DNA from: Terrisporobacter glycolicus ATCC 14880 = DSM 1288
GTDB taxonomy: Bacteria > Bacillota > Clostridia > Peptostreptococcales > Peptostreptococcaceae
Assembly: GCF_036812735.1 (NCBI RefSeq)
Contig: NZ_CP117523.1
Location: 3,348,001 to 3,412,000 of the forward strand
Length of the DNA: 64,000 nt
Reading direction: 5' to 3'
The notes beneath the pieces were generated by a model. That model searched no databases and was not told where the DNA came from. It worked only from the letters and a program-made list of their open reading frames with translations. Shown piece by piece: positions 26,992 to 35,412 of this stretch (the first letter of the stretch is position 1; the number at the start of each line of letters is the position of its first letter). The position numbers and the translations under genes were made by a program.

Positions 26992-27019
26992 AAAAGACTG
27001 TATCCACTTACAGTCTTTT
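26992..27019 (+). terminator. terminator of bioY
   Basis: 11-bp stem (26992-27002 / 27009-27019) with a 6-nt loop, followed by T residues. Confidence 0.85.
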
Positions 27020-27066
27020 TTTATTTGTTTATTAATATACTTATATTAAAGATTTATTTTAGAAGA

Positions 27067-27097
27067 GTAACACTATTAAAACACTTTTGCATATATT
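27067..27097 (+). promoter_or_regulatory. SigK-type promoter of the 134-aa lysine-rich protein
   Basis: GTAACAC (27067-27073), 16-nt spacer, CATATATT (27090-27097); third copy of the pattern seen upstream of cdeC and of the 305-aa lysine-rich protein. The leader to the ATG would be about 85 nt. Confidence 0.55.
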
Positions 27098-27191
27098 AAA
27101 TAATAGGTTAATTAGCACTAGGTTAAATATACAATATTTGAACATATAATCTGAAAATCTAAATAAAAAGTAATATGGAAAGGAGTTTGCT

Positions 27192-27596
27192 ATGAAAAAA
27201 GTAGATCCAAAGACTCTTGAAAAGTTTGCTAAAGAAAAAAATATTGATAAAAACAAAGTTGAAAAAATAGCTGAAGGCTATAAAGGAAAGTCAGAAGATG
27301 AACTTATTGATGAGCTTGTAAAAATCGGTAAAAACTTAAAAGGTAAAGATGAAGTAGTCTCTAAATTCAAAAATTTCTTAGATCCCGAGCAACAAGAAAA
27401 GCTTGATACTATAATGAATAAAATAACAAATGCAGAAGTACAAGAAAAAGTTAAGAAAAATACTAAAAAGACTAAGTCTATTAATAAAAATAATAATACT
27501 CAAATTGAAGAAAGTACTCCAACTACTAAGAAAAAGGTTAAAAAAGTTAAAAGGGTTAAAAAGTCATCTAGTAGAGATAGCTCATCTGAAAATTAA
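27192..27596 (+). CDS. small lysine-rich protein of unknown function
   Basis: 134-aa soluble protein. Residues 1-85 are helical and charged (DPKTLEKFAKEKNIDKNKVE, FLDPEQQEKLDTIMNKIT), the rest is a disordered Lys/Ser/Thr tail with KKKVKKVKRVKKSSSRD, akin to the basic tract of the 305-aa protein at 24321-25238. ATG preceded by AAAGGAG. It could be a nucleic-acid or spore-surface binding protein; I recognise no family. Confidence 0.6.
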   Translation: MKKVDPKTLEKFAKEKNIDKNKVEKIAEGYKGKSEDELIDELVKIGKNLKGKDEVVSKFKNFLDPEQQEKLDTIMNKITNAEVQEKVKKNTKKTKSINKNNNTQIEESTPTTKKKVKKVKRVKKSSSRDSSSEN

Positions 27597-27610
27597 TTAG
27601 TCAACAAATA

Positions 27611-27645
27611 AAAAAATCCAACAATTTTATATTGTTGGATTTTTT
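27611..27645. terminator. bidirectional terminator between convergent genes
   Basis: Perfect 15-bp stem (27611-27625 / 27631-27645) with A/T runs on either side, lying between converging genes that end at 27596 and 27649. Confidence 0.88.
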
Positions 27646-27648
27646 ATG

Positions 27649-28263
27649 CTATTCACTTCGTTTATTAGTTACATCTTCCATATTAATTATTCCACTTTCA
27701 TAAGTAACTTTCATTTTAATAGAATCTAATTTATCACTATAAGCTTCTTTTGGTATATTAGCTTCGTAATAGTTACTTTCATCAATAAATTCATTATTTT
27801 CATCATACATAGGCTCTTTATTATATTCACATTTATAAGCTTTTTCCTTATTATCATTAAGTATTATCTCTATACTTTTTATTTTATTTTCATGAGACTC
27901 ATCTTCAGTATAAGGATAAGCGTTAAAGTATATACCATCATCATTGTAACCCCAACTCACATTAGGTAGTTCAGGCATAAATAAATGTTTATCTAAATCT
28001 TCCACATCACTACTTTCCGTTTTGTCTCCCTTAATTAAGATTTTATATTTATAGTCATTATCATATGAAAATACAAAGTTTCCAACATAAGATAATTCAC
28101 TGTCTTTTTTTAACTCTAGCTCCTGCCAATTTTTTGATCTTTTATCCTTATACATAAACATAACTCTTGAACTTCCTTTTAATTCACTTAACTCTGCTCT
28201 AACAGTTAAATCATAACCTTTATCCGTATTTTTATTTAATTTAAAACTTACATCTTTAGTCAA
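27649..28263 (-). CDS. hypothetical protein, beta-rich
   Basis: 204-aa soluble protein, TTG start with GAGGGGG 8 nt upstream. The sequence is rich in Lys, Asp, Glu, Tyr and alternating beta-like stretches (KGYDLTVRAELSEL, RVMFMYKDKRSKNWQELEL, SWGYNDDGIYFNAYPY), consistent with one or two immunoglobulin-like or carbohydrate-binding-like beta sandwiches, but I recognise no family. A palindrome at 28341-28362 overlies its probable promoter. Confidence 0.55.
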   Translation of the reverse strand: MTKDVSFKLNKNTDKGYDLTVRAELSELKGSSRVMFMYKDKRSKNWQELELKKDSELSYVGNFVFSYDNDYKYKILIKGDKTESSDVEDLDKHLFMPELPNVSWGYNDDGIYFNAYPYTEDESHENKIKSIEIILNDNKEKAYKCEYNKEPMYDENNEFIDESNYYEANIPKEAYSDKLDSIKMKVTYESGIINMEDVTNKRSE

Positions 28264-28340
28264 ATGTGATTTCCCCCTCTTATATCCCTAAAGCTTATTA
28301 CTATTTAAATACAATTATATACATAATATTAAAATTATAC

Positions 28341-28362
28341 CAAGTTACATAGTTGTAACTTG
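28341..28362 (-). promoter_or_regulatory. operator-like palindrome CAAGTTAC-N6-GTAACTTG
   Basis: Perfect 8-bp arms (28341-28348 / 28355-28362). On the minus strand it ends 1 nt before a TATAAT (28333-28338), so it covers the -35/-10 spacer of the 204-aa protein gene. The half-site CAAGTTACATA also occurs at the padR promoter (39767-39777 on the minus strand). Confidence 0.55.
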
Positions 28363-28376
28363 AAGTAGGGTAATAT

Positions 28377-28409
28377 AAAAACCCATCCCTAAATTGAAGG
28401 ATGGGTTTT
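28377..28409 (-). terminator. terminator of the hut operon
   Basis: Perfect 11-bp GC-containing stem (28377-28387 / 28399-28409), just after the fchA stop on the minus strand, followed by T residues. Confidence 0.8.
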
Positions 28410-28414
28410 CTATA

Positions 28415-29056
28415 TTATTCTATTGAACTGTGTATCTTATCTAATATTTTATCTCTCATTTCTTTTCCTTGATTTAACATTTCTGCGCAATTATCAGCAT
28501 ATTTTTTTGCAAGTTCTTTATTTTCCAAGCCCATAAGATTAACTTTAACATTGAGTATGGCACCCTCAAGCCCTGTACAAAGCATCAATGTTCCCACACC
28601 AATGTCAGTAATGGCATTTTGGTTTCCATTATCTACTAAGAACTCTAACTCCTTCATTGCATCTAATGACAATGCGGCCGTCTTATATGGAACTTTTATA
28701 GAGTATAATGTTGCATCTGCCATAGCCTGTTGTCTTTCTGTTATTTGTTTAAAAGTATCCTTTGGCATTTTTAAAGCTTTCATAAATTCATTGAAAGACT
28801 TAGTATCTTCGTCCACAAGTTTACTCATTTCTTCTCTTATTTTTCCCAGTTTATCAAACCTAACTTCAAATTCTTCCTTCACAGCATGGTCTAAAGCTTC
28901 GTATTTCTTTTTCCCAAAGCTTAGGTGAGCCATCATTCTAGAAAGACCAATACCTATATCAGAAGCAAGAGCAGCCACTGAACCACCACCTGGTGCTGGT
29001 GAATTTGAATCTACTTCATTTGTAAAGTTTGTAACTGTCATATCTATTAATTTCAT
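28415..29056 (-). CDS. fchA: formiminotetrahydrofolate cyclodeaminase
   Basis: 213-aa cyclodeaminase converting 5-formimino-THF to 5,10-methenyl-THF and ammonia, the last step of this histidine route. Signature SPAPGGGSVAALASDIGIGL near the N-terminus and KVPYKTAALSLDAM in the middle. Start taken at the second ATG (29056), 6 nt after AGGGGG; the first in-frame ATG at 29062 abuts that site. Last gene of the hut run, terminator 6 nt downstream. Confidence 0.93.
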   Translation of the reverse strand: MKLIDMTVTNFTNEVDSNSPAPGGGSVAALASDIGIGLSRMMAHLSFGKKKYEALDHAVKEEFEVRFDKLGKIREEMSKLVDEDTKSFNEFMKALKMPKDTFKQITERQQAMADATLYSIKVPYKTAALSLDAMKELEFLVDNGNQNAITDIGVGTLMLCTGLEGAILNVKVNLMGLENKELAKKYADNCAEMLNQGKEMRDKILDKIHSSIE

Positions 29057-29102
29057 ATACATCCCCCTAAAAAATTTCCATGTTCATGCTTTTGGAAATG
29101 TT

Positions 29103-30368
29103 TTAATAAACTACATGCTTGCTTTTAACCACAAGTTTACCTTCTTTATAAACCCTATCTATATGGTTTATTCCAAAATGATACATTAAATATTCCACAT
29201 TTGGTGCATCAAATACTGCAATATCAGCTTTTTTACCTACTTCAATAGAACCTATTTCTGTTGCCCTATCTACACAGTGAGCTGCATTTATTGTTACTGC
29301 TGTTAATACTTCATTTGGTGTCATTTTTAAGTTTAAGCAACCAAGTTGCATTACAAATTGTAAGTTTTCACTTGGACAACTTCCTGGATTATAATCACTT
29401 GATAAGCTTATTGGTACATTTAAGTCAATCATCTTTCTACCATTTGCAGATGGTTTGTTTAAATTAAATGATGTTCCTGGAAGAATATTTGCTATAATAC
29501 CTTTCCCAGCCATGTCTTTTAGACCTTGCTCGCTGGCAGCCATTAAATGATCTGCTGATATGCAACCAAGCTTAGCAGCAAGTTCTGCTCCACCTATAGG
29601 AACAATTTCATCCGCATGAATTTTTAATTTATAACCCATTTCCTTTGCTTTGCTGAGTATGTAATCACTTTCTTCCACTGAAAATACACCTTCTTCGCAA
29701 AATACATCACAAAATTCAGCTAGACCCAGTTCTTTAACTTTCGGCATAATTTCTTCCACCAATAGTTTAATATATGCTTCACTGTTTGACTTATATTCCA
29801 CTGGCACTGCATGTGCTCCTAAAAATGTGTGTACTAAATCTACAGGGTGATCCTCGTCTAATTTATGAGCCACTTGAAGTTGCTTAACTTCAGTTTCAAG
29901 TTCTAGACCATATCCACTCTTTTCTTCCACGGTAGTTACACCAAACTCTAACATTCTATCTAAACTTTTTTTCGCTTTTTTATATAATTCATCAAAGGTA
30001 GCTTTCTTTGTAGAATTTACTGTGCTTAGAATGCCTCCACCTTCTTGTAAAATCTGAATATAAGGTACACCATTTAATTTTTTTGAAAATTCATTTTCTC
30101 TAGAACCTCCGTGAACTAAATGAGTGTGAGAGTCAATAAGACCAGGAGTTACAAGCATTCCACTTGCATCATCTATTACAGTATTTTCTCCTACTAACTC
30201 TTTATAATCTTCACCAGTTCCAACCTTAAAAATTTTACCTTCAACTACTGCAATATAAGCATTTTCCAATACTGTTAGCTCATTCATTTCCTTTCCTGTT
30301 TTAGGCAGGAATGAGCCTTCCATAGTAACTAACTTTCCTATATTTTTTATAATTAAATCCATTTTCAT
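29103..30368 (-). CDS. hutI: imidazolonepropionase
   Basis: 421-aa amidohydrolase hydrolysing 4-imidazolone-5-propionate to N-formimino-glutamate. Metal ligands in DSHTHLVHGGSRENEF, the later His in KIHADEIVPIGGAELA, ADHLMA and the Asp in SLSSDYNPGSCPSENL. Full family length. GGAG lies 9 nt before the ATG at 30368. It lies 24 nt after ftcD in the operon. Confidence 0.96.
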   Translation of the reverse strand: MKMDLIIKNIGKLVTMEGSFLPKTGKEMNELTVLENAYIAVVEGKIFKVGTGEDYKELVGENTVIDDASGMLVTPGLIDSHTHLVHGGSRENEFSKKLNGVPYIQILQEGGGILSTVNSTKKATFDELYKKAKKSLDRMLEFGVTTVEEKSGYGLELETEVKQLQVAHKLDEDHPVDLVHTFLGAHAVPVEYKSNSEAYIKLLVEEIMPKVKELGLAEFCDVFCEEGVFSVEESDYILSKAKEMGYKLKIHADEIVPIGGAELAAKLGCISADHLMAASEQGLKDMAGKGIIANILPGTSFNLNKPSANGRKMIDLNVPISLSSDYNPGSCPSENLQFVMQLGCLNLKMTPNEVLTAVTINAAHCVDRATEIGSIEVGKKADIAVFDAPNVEYLMYHFGINHIDRVYKEGKLVVKSKHVVY

Positions 30369-30392
30369 TTTAATCTACTCCATTTAACTAGA

Positions 30393-31268
30393 TTATAGTA
30401 CTTTGTCTAAAGAGAAGTTTTCCAGACCTAAATAATAAGCTGCTGTATCTATTAAGGCTTCCATTGGGCAAAGTCCTACTATTTCACTTCCTGTAACATT
30501 TACACCATATCTTCTAGCTTCCATTTTTACTGCTTCAAAAGCTCTATATATGGCAGTTTTGCTATAATCAGTTAAGTTCATAGTAACTTGAGTTATATTT
30601 CTTTCAGGTACTTCTACTGGTCCTGCTTTGATATATCTATATCCACCACTAGAGTGTCTTATAGTTTTTGCAATCTTACTTGCTATTTCTATATTAGGCG
30701 TGTCTAGGTTTATATTATATGCTATAAGAGGCTTTCTAGCTCCTATTGCTATGGCACCAGCAGTTGGATGTTTTTTTGTAGGTCCAAAATCTGGCTCCCA
30801 ATCTGGATTTTTTAATTTTTCATCTAAACCTTCATACTCTCCTTTTCTAACAACAGCTAAATTTTCTCTTTCAGGTTTTGTTGCAGAAGCTTCATAAAGA
30901 AATACTGGTATATTGTAAGATTTCCCTACCATTTCCCCTAATTCTTTTGAAAGAGCAACTGCATCTTCCATAGTCATTCCTTTTATAGGAATAAATGGAC
31001 AAACATCACAAGCTCCAAATCTAGAGTGTTGTCCTTTGTGATGGTTCATATCTATAACTTCTGATGCCACACCTATTGCTTCAAAAACTGCTTTTTTTAC
31101 AGCTTGTGGCTCACCTATTACAGTAACTACTACTCTATTATAGTCTTTGTCTGCTTCATAGTTTAATAGTTTAACCCCTGGAACACCTCTTAGCGGGCTT
31201 ACTATCTTTTCTATTTTATCTAAGTCTACACCTTCACTAAAATTTGGTACGCATTGTACTATTGCCAT
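30393..31268 (-). CDS. ftcD: glutamate formiminotransferase
   Basis: 291-aa formiminotransferase domain protein transferring the formimino group of N-formimino-glutamate to THF, leaving glutamate. Start IVQCVPNFSEG and HSRFGACDVCPFIPI are family hallmarks. It is the transferase domain alone; the cyclodeaminase is the separate fchA, unlike the fused animal enzyme. Middle gene of the hut run. Confidence 0.95.
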   Translation of the reverse strand: MAIVQCVPNFSEGVDLDKIEKIVSPLRGVPGVKLLNYEADKDYNRVVVTVIGEPQAVKKAVFEAIGVASEVIDMNHHKGQHSRFGACDVCPFIPIKGMTMEDAVALSKELGEMVGKSYNIPVFLYEASATKPERENLAVVRKGEYEGLDEKLKNPDWEPDFGPTKKHPTAGAIAIGARKPLIAYNINLDTPNIEIASKIAKTIRHSSGGYRYIKAGPVEVPERNITQVTMNLTDYSKTAIYRAFEAVKMEARRYGVNVTGSEIVGLCPMEALIDTAAYYLGLENFSLDKVL

Positions 31269-31325
31269 ATTTTTTTCCCCCTATTTACCATAATTATTTT
31301 AGTTAATATTTTATATATTTATAAA

Positions 31326-31364
31326 CAAAGTCTATACTTCTAGTAATAAACTGCATAGACTTTG
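31326..31364 (-). other. intercistronic hairpin between hutU and ftcD
   Basis: 10-bp stem (31326-31335 / 31355-31364) with a 19-nt loop and only a weak T tract on the minus strand. It sits in the 151-nt gap inside the hut run and may be a partial terminator or a processing/stability element. Confidence 0.45.
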
Positions 31365-31419
31365 CCTTATAAACCTAATTAGTTTTAAGTAAGATTTATA
31401 TCCTCAGTGGATAAAATTT

Positions 31420-33462
31420 TTATTCAAATATTTTATCTCCAACTAAATCCTCAATCATTTCATCATCTGCTATAAATGGAAGCGTTAAATGATCTTTTCC
31501 TTCACACATTTTGTTGTATTCCATAACTGTAGTTATAGAATTTTCATTTCTAGCCCAAGCACGTCTAGCAACTCCACTCATAACATCCCAAGGCATAGAA
31601 GTTCTTAGTATATCATCAACTCGCTGAGATCCATCAAGAACCATCCCAAAACCACCATTTATAGATTTACCTATTCCTACTCCTCCACCATTGTGAAGAG
31701 CTACTAAACTCATTCCTCTAGCGCAGTTTCCTGCAAAACAATGAGTAGCCATATCAGCCATTATATTACTTCCATCTTTTATATTAGAAGTTTCTCTAAA
31801 TGGAGAATCTGTTCCTGATACGTCATGATGATCTCTACCCATCATAACTGGTCCTATTTCTCCACGTCTTACCATATCGTTAAATTTAAGAGCTATGTTA
31901 GTTCTTCCCATAGCATCTTGATATAATATTCTTGCTTGTGTTCCCACAACAAGATTGTTTTTAACCGCATCTCTTATCCATATCCAGTTATCTCTATCTT
32001 GATATCTTCTGTCTGGATCTATACAGCTCATAGCTGCTCCATCAGTTTTAACTAAATCTTCATGCTTGCCACTTAAACAAACCCATCTAAATGGACCATA
32101 TCCAAAGTCAAATAGTTGAGGACCTAAAATATCTTCAACATAAGATGGGAATATAAATCCATCTTTTTCATCTACACCATTTTTAGAAATTTCTTTACAT
32201 CCAGCATCATAAACTGCCTTCATAAAACTATTGCCGTAATCAAAGAAGTAAACTCCTCTATCATGTAAAGTCTTAATTAGTTCAAAGTGTTTTCTTAAAG
32301 TTTCGTCTACTAAATGAGCAAATTTTTGTGGATCGTGAGCTAGTAATTCTGTTCTTTCTTCAAAAGTAATTCCAACTGGACAGTAACCTCCATCATAAAC
32401 TGCATGACAAGAAGTTTGGTCTGATAATAAATCTATATGAATATTTTTATCTACTGCATATTCAAGCAAATCAACTATATTACCATGAAAAGCTATGGCA
32501 CAAGGTTCTTTTGCATTCATTTTTTCTTTAGCAAGTTTAAAAGTATCTTCTGGACAATTGCTTACTTCACTTACCCATCCTTGGTCAAACCTAGTTTTTA
32601 TCCTAGATATATCAACTTCTGCAACTATTCCAACACCGCCTGCTATTTCTACAGCTTTACCTTGAGCACCACTCATACCTCCAAGGCCTGAAGTAACAAA
32701 CAATCTTCCACTTAGATCTTCATCTTGAGGTATTCCAAGTTTTAATCTTCCTGCATTTAATATAGTTGAGTAAGTCCCATGAACTATACCTTGTGGACCT
32801 ATATACATCCATCCACCTGCTGTCATTTGACCATAGTTTGCCACACCTATAGCAGTTGCTCTTTTCCAGTCATCTAAATTATCAAACATCCCTATCATAA
32901 GTGAGTTTGTAAGTATAACTCTAGGTGCGTCTGGTTTAGATTTAAAAAGTCCCACAGGATGACCAGATTGTATAACTAAAGTTTGATCTTGCGTTAAAAC
33001 TTCTAAGTATTTTTTGACAAGTTGGTATTGCATCCAGTTTTGAAATACTTGACCTGTTTCTCCATAAGTTACAAGTTCATAAGGATAAAGTGCTACATCA
33101 AAATCTAAGTTATTATCTATCATAACCTGAAAAGCTTTTCCATCTGTGCATTTTCCTTCATATTCATCTATTGGCTTTCCATAAAGCTTACCTTCTGGTC
33201 TAAATCTATAACCATAAATTCTTCCATAAGTCATTAGTTCATCTAAAAACTCTGGTGCTAAATCTTCATGATAATCCTCTGGTATATATCTTAAAGCATT
33301 TTTCAAAGCTAATTTTATATCAGCATTACTTAGTTTTGCTTCTCTTCTTGGGGCTCTTCTTATGCCCTTTTCAAATGTAGGTATTTCCTTTGGTATATCT
33401 GTTAGTTTAATCATCATAGCATTTTTAATATCTTCATTATTAAAATTCAAAGCTTTTTCCAT
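31420..33462 (-). CDS. hutU: urocanate hydratase
   Basis: 680-aa NAD-dependent urocanase turning urocanate into 4-imidazolone-5-propionate. Clear signatures: YGQMTAGGWMYIGPQGIVHGT, SGLGGMSGAQGKA, FAGNCARGMSLVALHNGGGVGIG. It is about 120 residues longer than the well-studied Pseudomonas enzyme (about 557 aa), with extra sequence at the N-terminus and around residues 415-470; this long form is also seen in other anaerobes as far as I recall. Follows hutH by 77 nt. Confidence 0.96.
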   Translation of the reverse strand: MEKALNFNNEDIKNAMMIKLTDIPKEIPTFEKGIRRAPRREAKLSNADIKLALKNALRYIPEDYHEDLAPEFLDELMTYGRIYGYRFRPEGKLYGKPIDEYEGKCTDGKAFQVMIDNNLDFDVALYPYELVTYGETGQVFQNWMQYQLVKKYLEVLTQDQTLVIQSGHPVGLFKSKPDAPRVILTNSLMIGMFDNLDDWKRATAIGVANYGQMTAGGWMYIGPQGIVHGTYSTILNAGRLKLGIPQDEDLSGRLFVTSGLGGMSGAQGKAVEIAGGVGIVAEVDISRIKTRFDQGWVSEVSNCPEDTFKLAKEKMNAKEPCAIAFHGNIVDLLEYAVDKNIHIDLLSDQTSCHAVYDGGYCPVGITFEERTELLAHDPQKFAHLVDETLRKHFELIKTLHDRGVYFFDYGNSFMKAVYDAGCKEISKNGVDEKDGFIFPSYVEDILGPQLFDFGYGPFRWVCLSGKHEDLVKTDGAAMSCIDPDRRYQDRDNWIWIRDAVKNNLVVGTQARILYQDAMGRTNIALKFNDMVRRGEIGPVMMGRDHHDVSGTDSPFRETSNIKDGSNIMADMATHCFAGNCARGMSLVALHNGGGVGIGKSINGGFGMVLDGSQRVDDILRTSMPWDVMSGVARRAWARNENSITTVMEYNKMCEGKDHLTLPFIADDEMIEDLVGDKIFE

Positions 33463-33539
33463 TTTGATTTCCCCTTTAACCTTTAAAAAATTTATTTTTT
33501 AATTATAAGTAATTTATAATTACTATATCTTATTATGAG

Positions 33540-35123
33540 TTATAAATTTCCTGATAGCTGTCCCTTTGGTTCTATATCTTCAAATAACAATATTTCTTGT
33601 TCTAAAGCTTCTTCAACAGCTTCAACTAGTAAATTGTCTTTAATAAGGTCTTCACAAATATTTATATCTTTATACATTATTCTATCTTTATCTATAAATG
33701 GAGTATGCTCTCTCACAATATTGTAAGCTGCTTCTGTACCTGCTCCTAATTTTTTCTTACCTCTTAAGTCTATTGCTTGAACACTTGTTAGTATTTCCAT
33801 GGCAATAACTTTTCTCACATTATCCATAATATCTCTAGCTTTTCTAGCTGCTATTGTTCCCATAGAAACATGATCTTCTTGATTTGCAGAAGAAGGAATA
33901 GAGTCCACACTTGCTGGATGAGCTAAAACTTTATTTTCTGAAACAAGTGATGCAGCAGAATACTGAACTATCATAAATCCAGAGTTTAAACCTCCATGAT
34001 TAACTAAAAATGCTGGTAAACCATAACTTAAAGCTGGATTTACCATTTTTTCTAATCTTCTTTCTGCTATATTTGCCATTTCTGCTAAAGCAATTCCAAG
34101 AAAATCAAAGCTTAAGGCCATTGGTTGTCCATGAAAGTTACCTCCAGAAATTATTTTTTGATCTTCTCCTGGGAATATTATTGGATTGTCTGTAACTGAA
34201 TTCATTTCTATTTCTAATTTATTTTTTACATATTCTAAGGCATCTTTGCTAGCTCCATGGATTTGTGGTGAACATCTTAGAGAATATGCATCTTGAGTTC
34301 TAAGTTGCCCTTGCTTAGTAACCATTTCGCTGCCTTCCACCATTGTTAACACATTTTTTGCAGTATTGAATTGTCCTTTGTGAGGTCTAACTAAATTAAC
34401 TCTTTCATCCATGGCGCAAGTTATACCATTTAATGCTTCCATTGTTAAGCATAGAGATATATCAGCAGTTTTCATTAAATTTAGTGCATCATAAATAGTT
34501 ATTGCACCAACTGCAGTCATACATTGAGTCCCGTTTATTAATGCTAAACCTTCTTTTGCACCTAAGTATTCAAGAGGTTTGATTCCTGATTTTTCCATGG
34601 CATCTTTAGATTCCATTCTTTTACCTTCATAAATCGCTTCACCAAGGCCTAACATAGTAAGTACCATATGAGATAGCGGGGCCAAATCTCCTGATGAACC
34701 AAGGGATCCTTTTTCTGGAACTATTGGATGAACTCCTTTATTTAGCATAGAAGTTAACACTTCTAAAGTTTCACATCTTGCTCCCGAGTATCCCTTAGAT
34801 AAAGCATTTGCTCTAAGTAGCATCATAGCTCTTACAATTTCTTCACTTAAGGGATTTCCCACACCACATGAATGAGACATTATAAGATTAGTTTGTAATT
34901 GTCTGCACTCATTTTTTGATATTGCCACGTCAGAAAACTTACCAAATCCAGTAGTTATTCCATAAGATATTTGACCTGTATCTACTATGTCATCAACTAT
35001 TTGTCTAGAAATTTTCACTTTTTCTAGGGCCTCTTTACTTACCTCTACAGGAAAATTATATCTAGCAACATTTACTAAATCATCTAATGTAAGACTATTA
35101 CCATCGATTATTATTTTTTTCAT
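33540..35123 (-). CDS. hutH: histidine ammonia-lyase
   Basis: 527-aa MIO-dependent lyase removing ammonia from histidine to give urocanate, first step of the pathway. YGITTGFGKFSDV (54-66), GSLGSSGDLAPLSH (139-152), NFHGQPMALSFDFLGIALAE and SSANQEDHVSMG fit the family. The MIO tripeptide, usually Ala-Ser-Gly, reads Ser-Ser-Gly here at 143-145. First gene of the operon; GGGGAGG before the ATG. Confidence 0.95.
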   Translation of the reverse strand: MKKIIIDGNSLTLDDLVNVARYNFPVEVSKEALEKVKISRQIVDDIVDTGQISYGITTGFGKFSDVAISKNECRQLQTNLIMSHSCGVGNPLSEEIVRAMMLLRANALSKGYSGARCETLEVLTSMLNKGVHPIVPEKGSLGSSGDLAPLSHMVLTMLGLGEAIYEGKRMESKDAMEKSGIKPLEYLGAKEGLALINGTQCMTAVGAITIYDALNLMKTADISLCLTMEALNGITCAMDERVNLVRPHKGQFNTAKNVLTMVEGSEMVTKQGQLRTQDAYSLRCSPQIHGASKDALEYVKNKLEIEMNSVTDNPIIFPGEDQKIISGGNFHGQPMALSFDFLGIALAEMANIAERRLEKMVNPALSYGLPAFLVNHGGLNSGFMIVQYSAASLVSENKVLAHPASVDSIPSSANQEDHVSMGTIAARKARDIMDNVRKVIAMEILTSVQAIDLRGKKKLGAGTEAAYNIVREHTPFIDKDRIMYKDINICEDLIKDNLLVEAVEEALEQEILLFEDIEPKGQLSGNL

Positions 35124-35374
35124 ATAAACCTCCCCAAAACCTATAATTAAATTTTATTGTTTATACTACATGCTAAAAATTGTTAAAAAATATTTATTCT
35201 AAATATTCTACATATTCCGAGAAGTATCCTCCCACATATTACCATAATGTTTTTATTTAAAATATAAATTAAAATATATAAGAAAATACACTTCTATCAT
35301 TTAGGTAATTTTCTATAAAAAGTTCACATTTTATTTTGTCAAATATATAGTTAAAAGCTGAAATTTACATATAA
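35124..35374 (-). promoter_or_regulatory. hut upstream region
   Basis: 251-nt gap between hutH and the regulator gene. On the minus strand a perfect TTGACA (35342-35337) is followed 17 nt later by a poor TTTATA box, giving a possible promoter with a leader of about 190 nt. A GC-richer patch (35215-35240) holds a short Shine-Dalgarno-like GGGAGG and a nine-codon frame, but no known riboswitch fold was recognised. Confidence 0.35.
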
Positions 35375-35400
35375 AAGGGTGTATCAAAAGATACACCCTT
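35375..35400 (-). terminator. terminator of the LacI/CcpA-type regulator gene
   Basis: Perfect 11-bp stem (35375-35385 / 35390-35400), 4-nt loop, followed by TTTT on the minus strand. Confidence 0.8.
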
Positions 35401-35412
35401 GGGTTCTAATAT

